This document shows positions 1-9,354 of a stretch of DNA of 64,000 nt, in pieces; the first letter of the stretch is position 1, and every line of letters begins with the position of its first letter. The stretch is from contig DAOOJE010000001.1 in assembly GCA_035384965.1 (NCBI GenBank), positions 1 to 64,000 of the forward strand, given 5' to 3'. The translations under genes were made by a program, and so were the position numbers. The DNA is from JAAYVZ01 sp035384965 (GTDB lineage: Bacteria > Acidobacteriota > Thermoanaerobaculia > Thermoanaerobaculales > Thermoanaerobaculaceae). The notes under the pieces were generated by a model. It ran no database searches. It was not told the origin of the DNA and saw only the letters and a list, made by a program, of their open reading frames with translations.

Positions 1-213
1 GCACGGCGCTCCGCATCCACGGCAACTTCCGTGATGGGGCCCCAATTCCACGTGGTAGCGGATCGCCCCGGCCACCTACTCCGTCCGACGGTGTCGGTGG
101 CCCTTGAGTCCCAAAGCGTGGTACAAGAAACTCGTCGTTGCCGTCGCAGCCTCCTTTCGTTTGGGCCTGCCCCGTTTCGGTGGACAGTAGGATAGGTTTG
201 TCGCCGTAGGGTC

Positions 214-264
214 TGTGGGGGCTGTGGGAAACGGGGAAGGGACCGCGTTTTCCACAACTCCACA
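214..264. repeat. Imperfect inverted repeat at the left end of the IS3 remnant
   Basis: TGTGGGGGCTGTGG at 214-227 is followed by CCACAACTCCACA at 252-264, which is nearly its reverse complement. It lies 32 bp before the orfA start and probably belongs to the terminal or promoter region of the IS3-type element. No partner copy was seen downstream. Confidence 0.4.
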
Positions 265-296
265 GGCCACGGCGCAGGACATAGCGAGGTGAGGAG

Positions 297-383
297 ATGC
301 CACGGACACGACCAGCGTACCCGCCGGAGTATCGGCGGCAGATGATCGAGCTTGTGCGCGCCGGGCGGACGCCTGAGGAGCTG
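297..383 (+). pseudogene. IS3-family transposase OrfA, N-terminal fragment
   Basis: The first 29 codons read as the N-terminus of an IS3-family OrfA, the helix-turn-helix DNA-binding subunit. The motifs PPEYRRQMIELV and GRTPEEL are typical of the family. Similarity ends at about 383, exactly where the IS256-type end begins, so the helix-turn-helix and leucine zipper are missing. A good ribosome site (GAGGTGAGGAG) precedes the ATG. The open frame continues to 656, but only as a shadow of the antisense transposase. Not functional. Confidence 0.65.
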
Positions 384-384
384 G

Positions 385-1467
385 TCAAGTCCGGTCCTTG
401 CTGCAAAAAGGTGGTGGGGCTGAGCCCGAGTTCTCGTTCTTGGCCTTCTTGGTCGCCTCCCTGCGCTTCTCGATCAGTTGCACGCGCAGCCGTTCGAGCT
501 GCGCGAGCTCGAGCTCGTCGATCCGGATACCCCTCAGCTGAAAGCACCGTACCGCCGTCGGGTAGGCCTTTTGGTAGCGCTGGACCAGGTCGTCCCGCAG
601 GAGCCGCGCCATGGCGGGCGAGGGCGCCTGGGAGGCGGCCCGAGCCGCCTGGGTGACCTCCGCTCGCGCCGAATCCGGCAGCGTGGCCGCGATGTTCCGC
701 ATCTTGTGGGCCAGACACCGCTGCCGCAAAAAGGCCGGGAAACACGTCTCGACGGCGCGGATCAGCCCCGCCGCTCCGTCGGTGACCACCAGCACCGGAC
801 TCGAAAGTCCTCGCCGCGTGCAGTCCTCGAGGAACTCCACGGCACACTCGGTCGCCTCCTTGCTCCCCGGTGCCAGGTGGATCAGGACCTTCTTCCCCTC
901 CCAGGTGATGCACCAGGCGGCAAGGACCGCCTCCCGCTTGGCCCCCGGCTAGAGCTGCTCGGCAATACCATCGAGCAAGAGAAACAACGGCTTGACGTCC
1001 GAGAGCTCGCGCGTGGCGAACGCCTCGTCCTCTTCCCACAGGGCCTCGGTGACCTCGCTGACCGCCGTCCGGGAGAGGAGGCTGCGTCCCTTTTCATCGG
1101 CGAAAATCGCCTCGATGTCGCGGGTGGAGCACCCTCGGGCGTACATCTCGATCGCCAGCTTCTCCACCGCTTCCGTGCGGCCCGACATCCGCTCCCGCAG
1201 CTCCGAAATGGGAGTGACGTCGGCGTCCCGTACCTGCGGCACCGCGTAGCGGACCTCACCCTCGCCGGTGAGAAGTCGCCCCTTCCGGTAGCCGTTGCGG
1301 TAGCCTCTTCTCTCCCCTCGCCGGGCGTCATACTCCCGTCCGAGAAGCTCCCGGACGACGCCCTCTCGGGCCTCCTCGACGATCCGCTTGACCGCCAGAC
1401 GGACCACCAGGGTGACTGGCGAGGGCGCAGCCGAGGTGCCGTGGCGGGCCGGCGGGTCGAGCGGCAC
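385..1467 (-). pseudogene. IS256 (Mutator-type) transposase, broken by an amber codon and an internal deletion
   Basis: Two open frames in the same phase (1467-952 and 948-385) together give an IS256-family transposase separated by one in-frame TAG at 949-951. The N-terminal part has the family block GYRNGYRKGRL and the region of the first catalytic Asp (LFLLLDGIAEQL). The second part has the second Asp block (LVVTDGAAGLIRA) and the RQRCLAHKMRN motif. After AYPTAVRCFQ the sequence jumps directly to a C-terminal block (LRGIRIDELELAQLERLR), so about 65 residues that normally contain the catalytic Glu are missing. The C-terminus runs into the probable terminal repeat near 384. Dead on two counts. 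Confidence 0.8.
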
Positions 1468-1785
1468 GGTGAAGCTGCGAGGGATTCAAGCGAAGTGAGG
1501 CCGCCCGGGACCCAGTCCCGGATCCCAAGCTCGGTTTCGACCTCGTCGGAGGCGTCGGTCGTCGGGTTGCAGGGGGGTTCCACTCGAGCTGAAGGCTGCC
1601 TTCCGTGACGCCCGGGATGGTGCGAACCGTGTGCTCGACGGCGGCGACGATCTCCGGCCCCTCCGTGCGGTCGCGGCTTGTGGCCTTGGGGCACGGACAT
1701 CGGCGATGGGGCCACTGGATGGTGCACGAGGTCCCTCGGCGAGAGGTCGACGGTGTCGAGGTTCGGTGCCTCCACCCGGGCCGCC

Positions 1786-1896
1786 CCGATGCAGAACGCC
1801 TTCGCGGAGAGTTGCATCGGCTGCAGGCGCGAGGAGTGCCTGAACGAGCAGTGGTGCCGTGGCGTGGACGACGCCAGGATGACGGTCAAGAAGTGA
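1786..1896 (+). pseudogene. IS3-family transposase OrfB (integrase core) fragment
   Basis: A short frame contains PMQNAFAES and EECLNEQW, recognisable from the rve integrase core of IS3-family OrfB around the third catalytic acidic residue (PMQNAFxESFNGxxRDECLNExW). The surrounding frame has no other similarity to the family, and a stop follows at 1894-1896. It lies in the same orientation as the orfA remnant at 297, consistent with one original element. Confidence 0.55.
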
Positions 1897-2247
1897 AGGC
1901 AAGAGTATTGTCAGGCACGGCCCACCCCAAGCCTGGGTCGACACACACTCGACGAAGCCGTTCACCGAACTGGGCGCCGCGCTTCCCCCTACGCTCCGCC
2001 GAGCTCGTCCTACAACTCCATTCTCTCCATCCAGGAAGTCTTTCATCATGGGTGGACCAGACAACAGGGACGAGTAACCGGGAGGCTGGCTTTCGGGGCA
2101 GGGGCGCGGTAGAGTGTGGAGGGAGTCTACAACGAGGTTCTGTATGCTCGCCTCTCTGTCCATGCCAGCACCGCCGCGACGCTGTCTTTCGCACGATCCG
2201 CCAAGAGACGGCGAGACTGCGCGCTGCCGCACGCGAAGGGCCCGCCA
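1897..2247. other. Gene-free stretch between IS remnants and the histidine kinase
   Basis: No coding region, RNA gene or clear repeat was recognised here. Open frames crossing it have no family motifs. It may contain the decayed end of the IS3 element and the promoter of the downstream kinase, but no convincing -35/-10 pair was found. Confidence 0.4.
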
Positions 2248-5172
2248 ATGAGTCCGGAGGCGCTCGTCCAGCCCTCGGACGTGTGGCACCTCGTCGCGGT
2301 CGCCGCGCTGTTCCTGGTCGTCCTCGCCTGGCTGCTGTGGTCACACCGACGCCTCGCCGCGCGGCTCGCGGAGCTGCGGCGGGCCGAGCTGTCTCTGCGC
2401 GAAAGCGAACAGCACTTCCGCGCTCTCGCCGAGACGGCTCCCCTGGCGATCGTCATCCTCCAGGAGGGTCGCCTCACCTACGCCAACGCCGCCGCCGAGA
2501 GGCTGACTGGCTACACACGGCAGGATCTCCCAGGTCTCGACCCGACGGGGCTGTTCCACCCCGACGATGTCCCGGGGCTCCCCCTGTGGCCGCCACCCGA
2601 TGGCACGGGCGAAACCGGCCTCCCGACCCACCACGAGGCGCGCCTCGTGACGCGCCAGGGCGAGGTTCGTTGGTGCGACCTCGGCGTGATCCGGACGACG
2701 CTCAGCGACAGGCCGGTTGTCGTCGCGGCGATCACCGACGTGACCGAAAGGCGCCGGGCGGCAGAGCTGCAGGCGGCGTTGTTCGAGATCGACGAGGCGG
2801 CCCACGCCGCGGAGGACCTCGACTCGCTGTATCCCCGCCTTCATCGCATCCTCATGCGGCTGGCACCCGCGGCCAACCTCTACATTGCCCTCCAGGACGA
2901 GGCGACCGGCCTCATCTCCTTCCCGTACTTCGTGGACGAGGTCGATGACCCGCCGGCCAACAGCTTGCCGGTGGGCCGAGGGCTCACGGCGTATGTCCTG
3001 CGCACCGGGCAGCCGTTGCTGGCGACTCCCGAGGTGTTTGACCGGCTGCTGGCGGCGGGGGAGGTCGACTCGGTCGGCGCCCCCAGCGTCGACTGGCTCG
3101 GGGTGCCGCTGCGGGTGCGCGATCGCACGATCGGCGTGCTGGCCATCCAGACCTACTCGCACGAGGTGCGCTACGGTGAGGCCGAGCGGGACCTGCTGGT
3201 CTACGTCTCCAACCAGGTCGCCCAGGCGATCGAGCGCAAGCGCACCGAGCAGGCGGTGCGCGAAAGCCAGCGCCAGCTCACCACGCTCATGTCCAACCTG
3301 CCGGGCATGGCGTACCGCTGCCGGAACGACCAGTCCTGGACGATGGAGCTGGTGAGCGAGGGCTGCCAGGAGCTCACCGGCTACACCCCGGCGGAGCTGC
3401 TGGGCAATGCGGTCGTCTCCTACGACGAGGTGGTCCACCCCGAGGACCGGAAGCGGCTGCACCGCGAGGTCGAGGAGGCGCTCTCGCTCGGCAGGCCCTA
3501 TGAGTTCACCTATCGCATCGTCACCGCGGCAGGCGGGGTGAAGTGGGTCTGGGAGCGCGGGCGCGGCGTCTACGGGCCCGACGGCGAGCTTCTCGCGCTC
3601 GAGGGGTTCATCTCCGACGTCACGGCGGAACGCGCAATGAACGAGGCGCTGCGCCGGAGCGAGGAGCGCTACCGCCTGGCGCTGCAGGCCACGCAGGAGA
3701 TCATGTACGACTGGGACATCGTCACCGGCCGCATCGTCTGGAGCCCGGCCGTGGTCCGCGTGCTGGGATGGTCGCTGGAGGAGTTTGGCGATTCGATCGA
3801 GGCGTGGGAACGCCTCATCCACCCCGACGACGCGCCCCGGGTCGGAACCGAGCTCGGCGCCGCCGTGGCGACCGGCGAGGTGTTCTCCTCGGAGTACCGG
3901 ATCCGCCGGAAGTCGGGAGAATGGGCGGTGGTGCTCGATCGCGGCCTCATCGTGCGCGACTCGGAGGGGCACGCGGCGCGGATGGTGGGGACGATGACCG
4001 ACCTCACCGCCCGCCAGTCGCTCGAGCGCCAGCTCCAGCAGGCCCAGAAGCTCGAGGCCGTGGGCCAGCTCGCCGGCGGAATCGCGCACGATTTCAACAA
4101 TCTGCTCACCGCGATCCTGGGCTCGACCGAGCTGGCGCAGCGGGCGCTGCCGCCCAGCCACCCGGCGCAGGACGAGCTGTCCACGATCCAACGCACGGCG
4201 GAGCGCGCCGCCGAGCTGACGCGGGGGCTGCTCGCGTACGCCCGCAAGCAGGTCCTGGAAAGTGTGGACCTCGACCTCAACGAGGTGGTCCGCGGGGCGC
4301 TACCGATGCTGCGCCGCATGATCCCCGAGCACATCGACATCGACTTCGCGGCCGACACGGCGATCGGGCCGGTGCGAGGCGACCGCGGCCAGCTCACGCA
4401 AATCCTCGTCAACCTCTGCGTCAACGCTCGGGACGCCATGCCGGAGGGAGGGTCGATCTCGATCCGCACTGAAGACGTGTGGATCGACCCCGGTGCCGTT
4501 CCGCCCGTGGCGGGGCTCGGGCCCGGCCGGTACGTCCTGCTCACCGTCTCCGACACCGGTACCGGCATCCCTTCCCACGACCTGCCGCATGTGTTCGAGC
4601 CGTTCTTCACCACCAAGGCGGTCGGTGAGGGCACCGGTCTCGGCCTCGCCGTCGCCTACGGGGTGGTCCGGCAGCACAACGGTACGGTCGAGGTCGACAG
4701 CGCCCCCGGCAAGGGCACGACGTTCAGGATCTACCTGCCGGCGACGCCGGCAGCGGCGCGACACCCGGCGGAGCCTCGAGGCCTTCCGGCCGAAGGCGGG
4801 CGCGAGACCATCCTGGTGGTGGAGGACGAGCCCGAGGTGCGTTCGACCCTGCTGCAGATCCTCGGCGGCCTCGGCTACCTGGTCCTCTCCGCCGCCAACG
4901 GGCAGGAGGCCCTGCAAGTGCTGGAGCACGGCGACACGAGGGTCGATCTCGTGCTGACCGACGTGGTGATGCCGCGCATGGGCGGGCGCGAGCTGTTCGA
5001 GGCAGTGCAGGCGCGGCCCGACGCCCCGCTCTTCCTCTTCTCTTCGGGGTACGCCGAGGCGTTCGTCACCGCCCAGCTTCCCCCCGACCGTCGCGTCGCG
5101 TTCATCGCCAAGCCCTACGGCATCGAGGAGCTGGCCCGCAAGGTGCGCGATGTGCTGGCGCGCCGCGGGTGA
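2248..5172 (+). CDS. Membrane-anchored hybrid sensor histidine kinase (PAS-GAF-PAS-PAS-HisKA-HATPase-REC)
   Basis: A 974-residue hybrid histidine kinase. One membrane segment (about residues 10-32, VAVAALFLVVLAWLLW) is followed by a PAS domain, a GAF domain (about 180-340) and two more PAS domains (about 350-600). The dimerisation box GGIAHDFNNLL carries the phospho-accepting His614. The ATPase region has DTGTGIP and GTGLGLA, and the C-terminal receiver has Asp905 in LVLTDVVMP. The ATG at 2248 is chosen because the membrane helix follows it; the frame is open upstream to a GTG at 2116, but that part has no similarity. The gene ends one base before the convergent AraC gene. No separate response regulator lies next to it, so the output partner is unknown. 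It probably senses a small ligand or redox signal through PAS/GAF. Confidence 0.9.
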   Translation: MSPEALVQPSDVWHLVAVAALFLVVLAWLLWSHRRLAARLAELRRAELSLRESEQHFRALAETAPLAIVILQEGRLTYANAAAERLTGYTRQDLPGLDPTGLFHPDDVPGLPLWPPPDGTGETGLPTHHEARLVTRQGEVRWCDLGVIRTTLSDRPVVVAAITDVTERRRAAELQAALFEIDEAAHAAEDLDSLYPRLHRILMRLAPAANLYIALQDEATGLISFPYFVDEVDDPPANSLPVGRGLTAYVLRTGQPLLATPEVFDRLLAAGEVDSVGAPSVDWLGVPLRVRDRTIGVLAIQTYSHEVRYGEAERDLLVYVSNQVAQAIERKRTEQAVRESQRQLTTLMSNLPGMAYRCRNDQSWTMELVSEGCQELTGYTPAELLGNAVVSYDEVVHPEDRKRLHREVEEALSLGRPYEFTYRIVTAAGGVKWVWERGRGVYGPDGELLALEGFISDVTAERAMNEALRRSEERYRLALQATQEIMYDWDIVTGRIVWSPAVVRVLGWSLEEFGDSIEAWERLIHPDDAPRVGTELGAAVATGEVFSSEYRIRRKSGEWAVVLDRGLIVRDSEGHAARMVGTMTDLTARQSLERQLQQAQKLEAVGQLAGGIAHDFNNLLTAILGSTELAQRALPPSHPAQDELSTIQRTAERAAELTRGLLAYARKQVLESVDLDLNEVVRGALPMLRRMIPEHIDIDFAADTAIGPVRGDRGQLTQILVNLCVNARDAMPEGGSISIRTEDVWIDPGAVPPVAGLGPGRYVLLTVSDTGTGIPSHDLPHVFEPFFTTKAVGEGTGLGLAVAYGVVRQHNGTVEVDSAPGKGTTFRIYLPATPAAARHPAEPRGLPAEGGRETILVVEDEPEVRSTLLQILGGLGYLVLSAANGQEALQVLEHGDTRVDLVLTDVVMPRMGGRELFEAVQARPDAPLFLFSSGYAEAFVTAQLPPDRRVAFIAKPYGIEELARKVRDVLARRG

Positions 5173-5904
5173 TCACGGCCGCGCGCGCCGCCGGTACCCC
5201 GCCGGGGTGAGCCCGACGCAGGCGTGGAACTGACGGGTGAACGCGCTCTGGTCGCAGTAGCCGCAGGCCAGCGCGACTTCCGCGAGTGGGGTTTCGGTCT
5301 CGGCGAGCAACTGCCGCGCCATGTCGATGCGCGTCTTGATGATGAGCTGGGCCGGGGTGAGCCCGAACACGGCTCGCACCCGCCGCGTGAGCTGGTAGGC
5401 CGAGAGGTTCGCCGCCGCGGCCAGGTCCTCGACCCGCAGCGGCCCGGCGCAGCGCTGCCGGATCGTGTCCACGGCCGCCGCCACGCCGGCCAGCGACGCT
5501 TTGCCAGAGGCGGGAGCGTGCAAATCACGGGAGGTGCCCACGAGACCGGTCACGGCCCCGGACGGGTCGAAAAGCGGCGTTTTTTCCGTGATGCACCAGC
5601 CCTCGGTGCCGTCCGGGTAGAGGTGCAGCTCGAGCAGCCCCGCGATTGCCCGCCCGCTGCGGCAGACCGCGAGGTCCTGGGCAAGGTAGCGCTCGCCCAG
5701 CGGCGGCGAGAAGAGTTCCACGGTGGTCCTGCCCAGCAGCTCGCTCTTGGCTCGTCGCCCGAGCCGCCGCACCAGCGTGAGGTTGACCGCCGTGTACCGG
5801 CCCGCCGTGTCCTTGGCGAAGAACACCACGTCGGGCAGGCGGTCGAAGAGGCCTTCCACCACCTCGGAAGACCATGCCGTCGTACCGGTGTGCCGGTTCC
5901 CCAT
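5173..5904 (-). CDS. PAS-sensing AraC-family transcriptional regulator
   Basis: 243 residues. The N-terminal half is a PAS domain (LPDVVFFAKDTAGRYTAVN, then LFDPSGAVTGLVG). The C-terminal half is an AraC/XylS DNA-binding domain with two helix-turn-helices: VEDLAAAANLSAYQLTRRV, and LAEVALACGYCDQSAFTRQF ending in GLTPAGYRR. It is divergent from the glycyl radical activase, with only 65 bp between the two starts, so it is a good candidate to control that operon in response to a ligand or redox cue bound by the PAS domain. Its stop abuts the stop of the hybrid kinase. The link to the enzyme genes is inferred from position. Confidence 0.87.
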   Translation of the reverse strand: MGNRHTGTTAWSSEVVEGLFDRLPDVVFFAKDTAGRYTAVNLTLVRRLGRRAKSELLGRTTVELFSPPLGERYLAQDLAVCRSGRAIAGLLELHLYPDGTEGWCITEKTPLFDPSGAVTGLVGTSRDLHAPASGKASLAGVAAAVDTIRQRCAGPLRVEDLAAAANLSAYQLTRRVRAVFGLTPAQLIIKTRIDMARQLLAETETPLAEVALACGYCDQSAFTRQFHACVGLTPAGYRRRARP

Positions 5905-5969
5905 TGCCGTCTTCCCAATCGTACAAGACGCCCGGCGCGCGACGGCGTACGCTGCCAGCGGAGGTCTCG

Positions 5970-6878
5970 GTGTCGGCTTCGCTCGGCACGGTCTTCAACG
6001 TCCAGAGGGGCTCGTTCCACGACGGCCCCGGCGTGCGCACGACCGTGTTCTTCAAGGGGTGCCCGCTGCGCTGTTCGTGGTGCCACAACCCGGAAGGCCT
6101 GGCGTTCGAGCCGGAAGTGCTGGTGCGGCCCGAGCGCTGCCTGGGCTGCGGCGCGTGCGTCGAGGTGTGCCCGCGCGCGGGCGGCCCGCTGCCCGCCGGA
6201 AGCGTGCTCGGGACGGGCGGCTGCGAGGGGTGCCGGCGCTGCGCCGGGGCCTGCCCGTCGGGGGCCCGCGAGATCGCCGGGCGCACGATGAGCGTGGCAG
6301 AGGTGCTCGACGAGGTCCGGCGCGACGGCCTGGTTTACGACGAGTCCGGCGGTGGGGTGACGTTTTCCGGCGGCGAGCCTCTGGCGCAGCCCGCCTTCCT
6401 GCTCGCCTGTCTGGACGCCTGCCGGCGGGCCGGCCTGCGCACGGCGGTGGACACCTGCGGCCTGGCGCCGCGCGAGGTCGTCGAGGCGGTGGCAGGACGC
6501 GCCGACTTGCTGCTGTGGGACCTCAAACACCTCGACCCGCGGCGACACGAGGAGCTGACCGGCGCACCGCTGGCGCCGATTCTCGACAACCTCGCTGCCG
6601 CTGCCTCGCTCGGGGTGCAGGTGTGGCTGCGCCTGCCGATCGTGCCCGGCCACACCGACGACGAGGGCTCGCTCCGCGATGCCGCTCGCCTCGCCGCTTC
6701 CCTGCCCGCAGTCCGGCGGGTGAGCCTGCTGCCCTACCACCCGACCGGCACCGGCAAGCTGGGCCGCCTCGGGCGCCCGGCCTGCCACTCCGCACTGGCC
6801 GCGCCCTCTCCCGAGCGCATGGCCGCACTCGCTGCACTCTTCCACCCGTCCGGGGTCACCGTCACGATCGGAGGATGA
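5970..6878 (+). CDS. Glycyl radical enzyme activating enzyme (radical SAM)
   Basis: 302 residues from a GTG start with GGAGG seven bases upstream; the frame is open further upstream, but that would run into the divergent regulator. It has the radical SAM CX3CX2C motif (Cys31, Cys35, Cys38 in CPLRCSWC) and two further four-cysteine clusters (CLGCGACVEVC, Cys56-66; CEGCRRCAGAC, Cys84-94). The two extra clusters are typical of activases for dehydratase-type glycyl radical enzymes and are absent from PflA. FSGGEP (residues 131-136) is the SAM-binding GGE motif. It generates the glycyl radical on the enzyme encoded just downstream; the stop codon TGA overlaps an ATG, and the likely downstream start is 3 bp further on. 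Works only without oxygen. Confidence 0.93.
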   Translation: MSASLGTVFNVQRGSFHDGPGVRTTVFFKGCPLRCSWCHNPEGLAFEPEVLVRPERCLGCGACVEVCPRAGGPLPAGSVLGTGGCEGCRRCAGACPSGAREIAGRTMSVAEVLDEVRRDGLVYDESGGGVTFSGGEPLAQPAFLLACLDACRRAGLRTAVDTCGLAPREVVEAVAGRADLLLWDLKHLDPRRHEELTGAPLAPILDNLAAAASLGVQVWLRLPIVPGHTDDEGSLRDAARLAASLPAVRRVSLLPYHPTGTGKLGRLGRPACHSALAAPSPERMAALAALFHPSGVTVTIGG

Positions 6879-6880
6879 CG

Positions 6881-9241
6881 ATGAACGACCGTACCGCCCG
6901 CCTGCGCCAGGCCAGCCTCGATGCCGTGCCGACGATTTCGGCCGAGCGCGCGCTGCTGTTGACAGAGTTTTACCGCGACCACCTCGGCCGGCACTCGACG
7001 CCGGTGCTGCGCGCCCTCGCGTACGCCCACCTGTGCGAGCACAAGACGATCTGGATCGGCGACGAGGAGCTCATCGTCGGCGAGCGCGGCCCGGCGCCCA
7101 AGCAGGTGCCCACCTACCCTGAGCTGACCTGCCACTCGCTCGACGACCTGCGCATCCTGGACGCGCGGCCGCTCACCTCCTACCGCGTGCCCGCAGAGTG
7201 CCTCGAGGCGTACGAGCGCACGGTCATCCCGTTCTGGCAGGGGCGTTCGCTGCGCGACCGGATGTTCGAGCGGCTGCCGGAGGACTGGAAGCAGGCCTAC
7301 GCCGTCGGGGCGTTCACCGAGTTCATGGAGCAACGCGCGCCGGGCCACACCGTGCTCGACGACAAGATTTACCGGCGAGGGCTGCTCGACTTCAAGGCCG
7401 ACATCGCCCGCAGCCTGGCCGCCCTCGACTTTGTCGCCGACCCCGAGGCGGCCGACAAGCGCGAGCAGCTTTTGGCGATGGACATCGCGTGCGGCGCCAC
7501 GATCCGCTTCGCCGAGCGCCACGCCGAGCTGGCGGACAGCCTCGCCGCGGCGTGCCGCGAGCCGCAGCGGCGCGCGGAGCTGCAGCGCATCGCCCGCGTC
7601 TGCCGCCACGTCCCCGCGCGCGCCCCGCGCGACTTCCACGAGGCGCTGCAGGCGTACTGGTTCTGCCACCTCGGGGTGATCACCGAGCTCAACGGCTGGG
7701 ACTCGTTCAGCCCGGGGCACCTCGACCAGCACCTGCTGCCGTTCTACCGCCAGGGTCTCGCTGACGGCACCCTCACCGAGGCAGGGGCGCGCGAACTCCT
7801 CGAGTGCTTCTTCGTCAAGTTCAACAACCACCCGGCCCCGCCCAAGGTGGGGGTCACCGCGGCCGAGAGCGGGACGTACACCGACTTTGCCAACATCGAC
7901 CTGGGCGGGTTGCTGCCCGACGGTGGCGACGGATCCAGCGAGCTCACGCACCTGCTGCTCGAGGTCGTCGATGAGATGCACCTGCTGCAACCGTCCTCCA
8001 ACCTGCAGGTGTCGCGCCGCACCCCCGACACCGTGCTCGCGCACGCCCTGCGCGTCGTCGCCAAGGGGTACGGGTTTCCTTCCCTGTTCAACGCCGATGC
8101 CGTGGTCGCCGAGCAGCTCCGCCAGGGCAAGACGGTCGAGGACGCCCGGGCCGGCGGGTGCTCGGGGTGCGTGGAGGTGGGGGCGTTCGGCAAAGAGGCG
8201 TACATCCTCACTGGCTACTTCAACCTCCCCAAGGTGCTCGAGCTGGCGCTGCACGACGGCGTGGACCCGCGGACCGGCGTACGCCTCGGACCGCCGACCG
8301 GCGGCCCGGCGAGCTTCGAGTCGTTCGAGGCGCTGTTCGCCGCCTTCGAGACGCAGTTGCGACATCTCGTGGACGTCAAGATCCGCGGCAACCAGGTCAT
8401 CTCGCGCCTGTACGCGACCGAGATGCCGGCGCCGTTTCTGTCGGTGCTCATCGACGACTGCATCGCCCGCGGCCGCGACTACAACGCCGGCGGCGCCCGC
8501 TACACCAACACCTACATCCAGGCGGTGGGGATCGGCACCATTGCCGACTCGCTGGCGGCCGTGCAGCGGCTCGTCTTCACCGAGCGCGCGCTGACGCTGC
8601 CCGAACTCGTGGCGGCGCTCGACAGCGACTTTGCGGGGCAGGAGCCGCTGCGGCAGCGCCTGTGGCACCGCATGCCCAAGTACGGCAACGACGACGACGC
8701 GGCCGACGCCTGCATGGCGCGGGTGTTCGACGCGGCGTTCCGCGCCATCGACGGGCGCCCCTCGGCGCGCGGCGGCGTGCACCGGCTCGAGATGCTCCCC
8801 ACCACCTGCCACGTCTACTTCGGCTCGGTGTGCGGCGCCACGCCCGACGGCCGGCGTGCGGGTGCGCCGTTGTCGGAAGGGATCTCGCCGGTGCAGGGCG
8901 CGGACCGGCGCGGCCCCACGGCCGTGTTGCGCTCCGCCGCCAAGATGGACCACATCAAGACCGGCGGCACCCTGCTCAACATGAAGTTCACACCGGCGGT
9001 GCTACAGGGCGAGGAAGGGATCGCCCGCGTGGCCCAGCTCGTGCGCTCGTACTTCCGCGCCGACGGCCACCACATCCAGCTCAACGTCGTGAGCGCCGAG
9101 ACGCTGCGCCGCGCTCAGGCCGACCCCGACGCCCACCGCGGGCTCATCGTGCGGGTCGCGGGCTACTCCGACTACTTCTGCGACCTCTCCCCGGCGCTGC
9201 AGGAGGAGATCATCGCCCGCACCGAGCACCGGGAGGTGTGA
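6881..9241 (+). CDS. hypD: Glycyl radical enzyme, trans-4-hydroxy-L-proline dehydratase (HypD) type
   Basis: 786 residues. The thiyl-radical site is SGCVEVG (Cys430, Glu432) and the glycyl-radical loop is RVAGYSDYF (Gly761). GCVE marks the eliminase/dehydratase branch rather than pyruvate formate-lyase, and the following AFGKEAYILTGYFN differs from the GCVEPQ of choline or glycerol lyases. Using recalled numbering for C. difficile HypD, His156, Asp274, Ser330, Phe336, Cys430, Glu432, Tyr446, Thr641 and Gly761 each sit exactly four positions before the reported His160, Asp278, Ser334, Phe340, Cys434, Glu436, Tyr450, Thr645 and Gly765. It would dehydrate trans-4-hydroxy-L-proline to pyrroline-5-carboxylate. 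The ATG at 6881 has GGAGG six bases upstream. No proC lies in the window. An arylacetate decarboxylase is less likely because no small subunit is present. Confidence 0.85.
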   Translation: MNDRTARLRQASLDAVPTISAERALLLTEFYRDHLGRHSTPVLRALAYAHLCEHKTIWIGDEELIVGERGPAPKQVPTYPELTCHSLDDLRILDARPLTSYRVPAECLEAYERTVIPFWQGRSLRDRMFERLPEDWKQAYAVGAFTEFMEQRAPGHTVLDDKIYRRGLLDFKADIARSLAALDFVADPEAADKREQLLAMDIACGATIRFAERHAELADSLAAACREPQRRAELQRIARVCRHVPARAPRDFHEALQAYWFCHLGVITELNGWDSFSPGHLDQHLLPFYRQGLADGTLTEAGARELLECFFVKFNNHPAPPKVGVTAAESGTYTDFANIDLGGLLPDGGDGSSELTHLLLEVVDEMHLLQPSSNLQVSRRTPDTVLAHALRVVAKGYGFPSLFNADAVVAEQLRQGKTVEDARAGGCSGCVEVGAFGKEAYILTGYFNLPKVLELALHDGVDPRTGVRLGPPTGGPASFESFEALFAAFETQLRHLVDVKIRGNQVISRLYATEMPAPFLSVLIDDCIARGRDYNAGGARYTNTYIQAVGIGTIADSLAAVQRLVFTERALTLPELVAALDSDFAGQEPLRQRLWHRMPKYGNDDDAADACMARVFDAAFRAIDGRPSARGGVHRLEMLPTTCHVYFGSVCGATPDGRRAGAPLSEGISPVQGADRRGPTAVLRSAAKMDHIKTGGTLLNMKFTPAVLQGEEGIARVAQLVRSYFRADGHHIQLNVVSAETLRRAQADPDAHRGLIVRVAGYSDYFCDLSPALQEEIIARTEHREV

Positions 9242-9276
9242 GCCGCCGCCCGCCCTCCGCCTCCCGCCCGGATGAA

Positions 9277-9293
9277 AGTCGAAGGTCGAAGGC
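9277..9293. repeat. Dispersed 17-bp intergenic repeat, copy 1
   Basis: AGTCGAAGGTCGAAGGC in the gap between hypD and the BlaR1-type gene. An identical 17-mer occurs at 62741-62757. Both lie at gene ends, suggesting a small dispersed intergenic element. Confidence 0.6.
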
Positions 9294-9331
9294 CTGGCCG
9301 GATGGGGACGGGCGCCTGGGTGGGAGGGGGA

Positions 9332-9354
9332 ACCAGCCACCAGTCACCAGCCAC
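9332..9354. repeat. Short direct repeat of ACCAGCCAC / CAGTCACCAG units
   Basis: ACCAGCCAC is followed by CAGTC and ACCAGCCAC again just before the stop codon of the BlaR1-type gene. It gives two perfect 9-bp copies in 23 bp. Function unknown. Confidence 0.45.

Larger units (their letters stand above)
214..1896. mobile_element. Degenerate nested insertion-sequence patch (IS3-type broken by IS256-type)
   Basis: This stretch holds the start of an IS3-family orfA on the + strand, then an IS256-family transposase pseudogene on the - strand, then a short IS3-family orfB remnant again on +. The order suggests one IS3 element entered by an IS256 element, followed by loss of most of the IS3 body, because only about 200-500 bp remain outside the IS256 part. 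The left IS256 end appears to begin near 384, where orfA similarity stops abruptly. No matching right end was found for either element. None of the three pieces can encode a working transposase. Bases 1-213 show nothing recognisable. Confidence 0.7.

Noticed and set aside
949..951. TAG in the IS256 transposase as a recoded codon
   Set aside because: The same gene also lacks the catalytic-Glu segment, so simple decay explains both; nothing suggests amber recoding.
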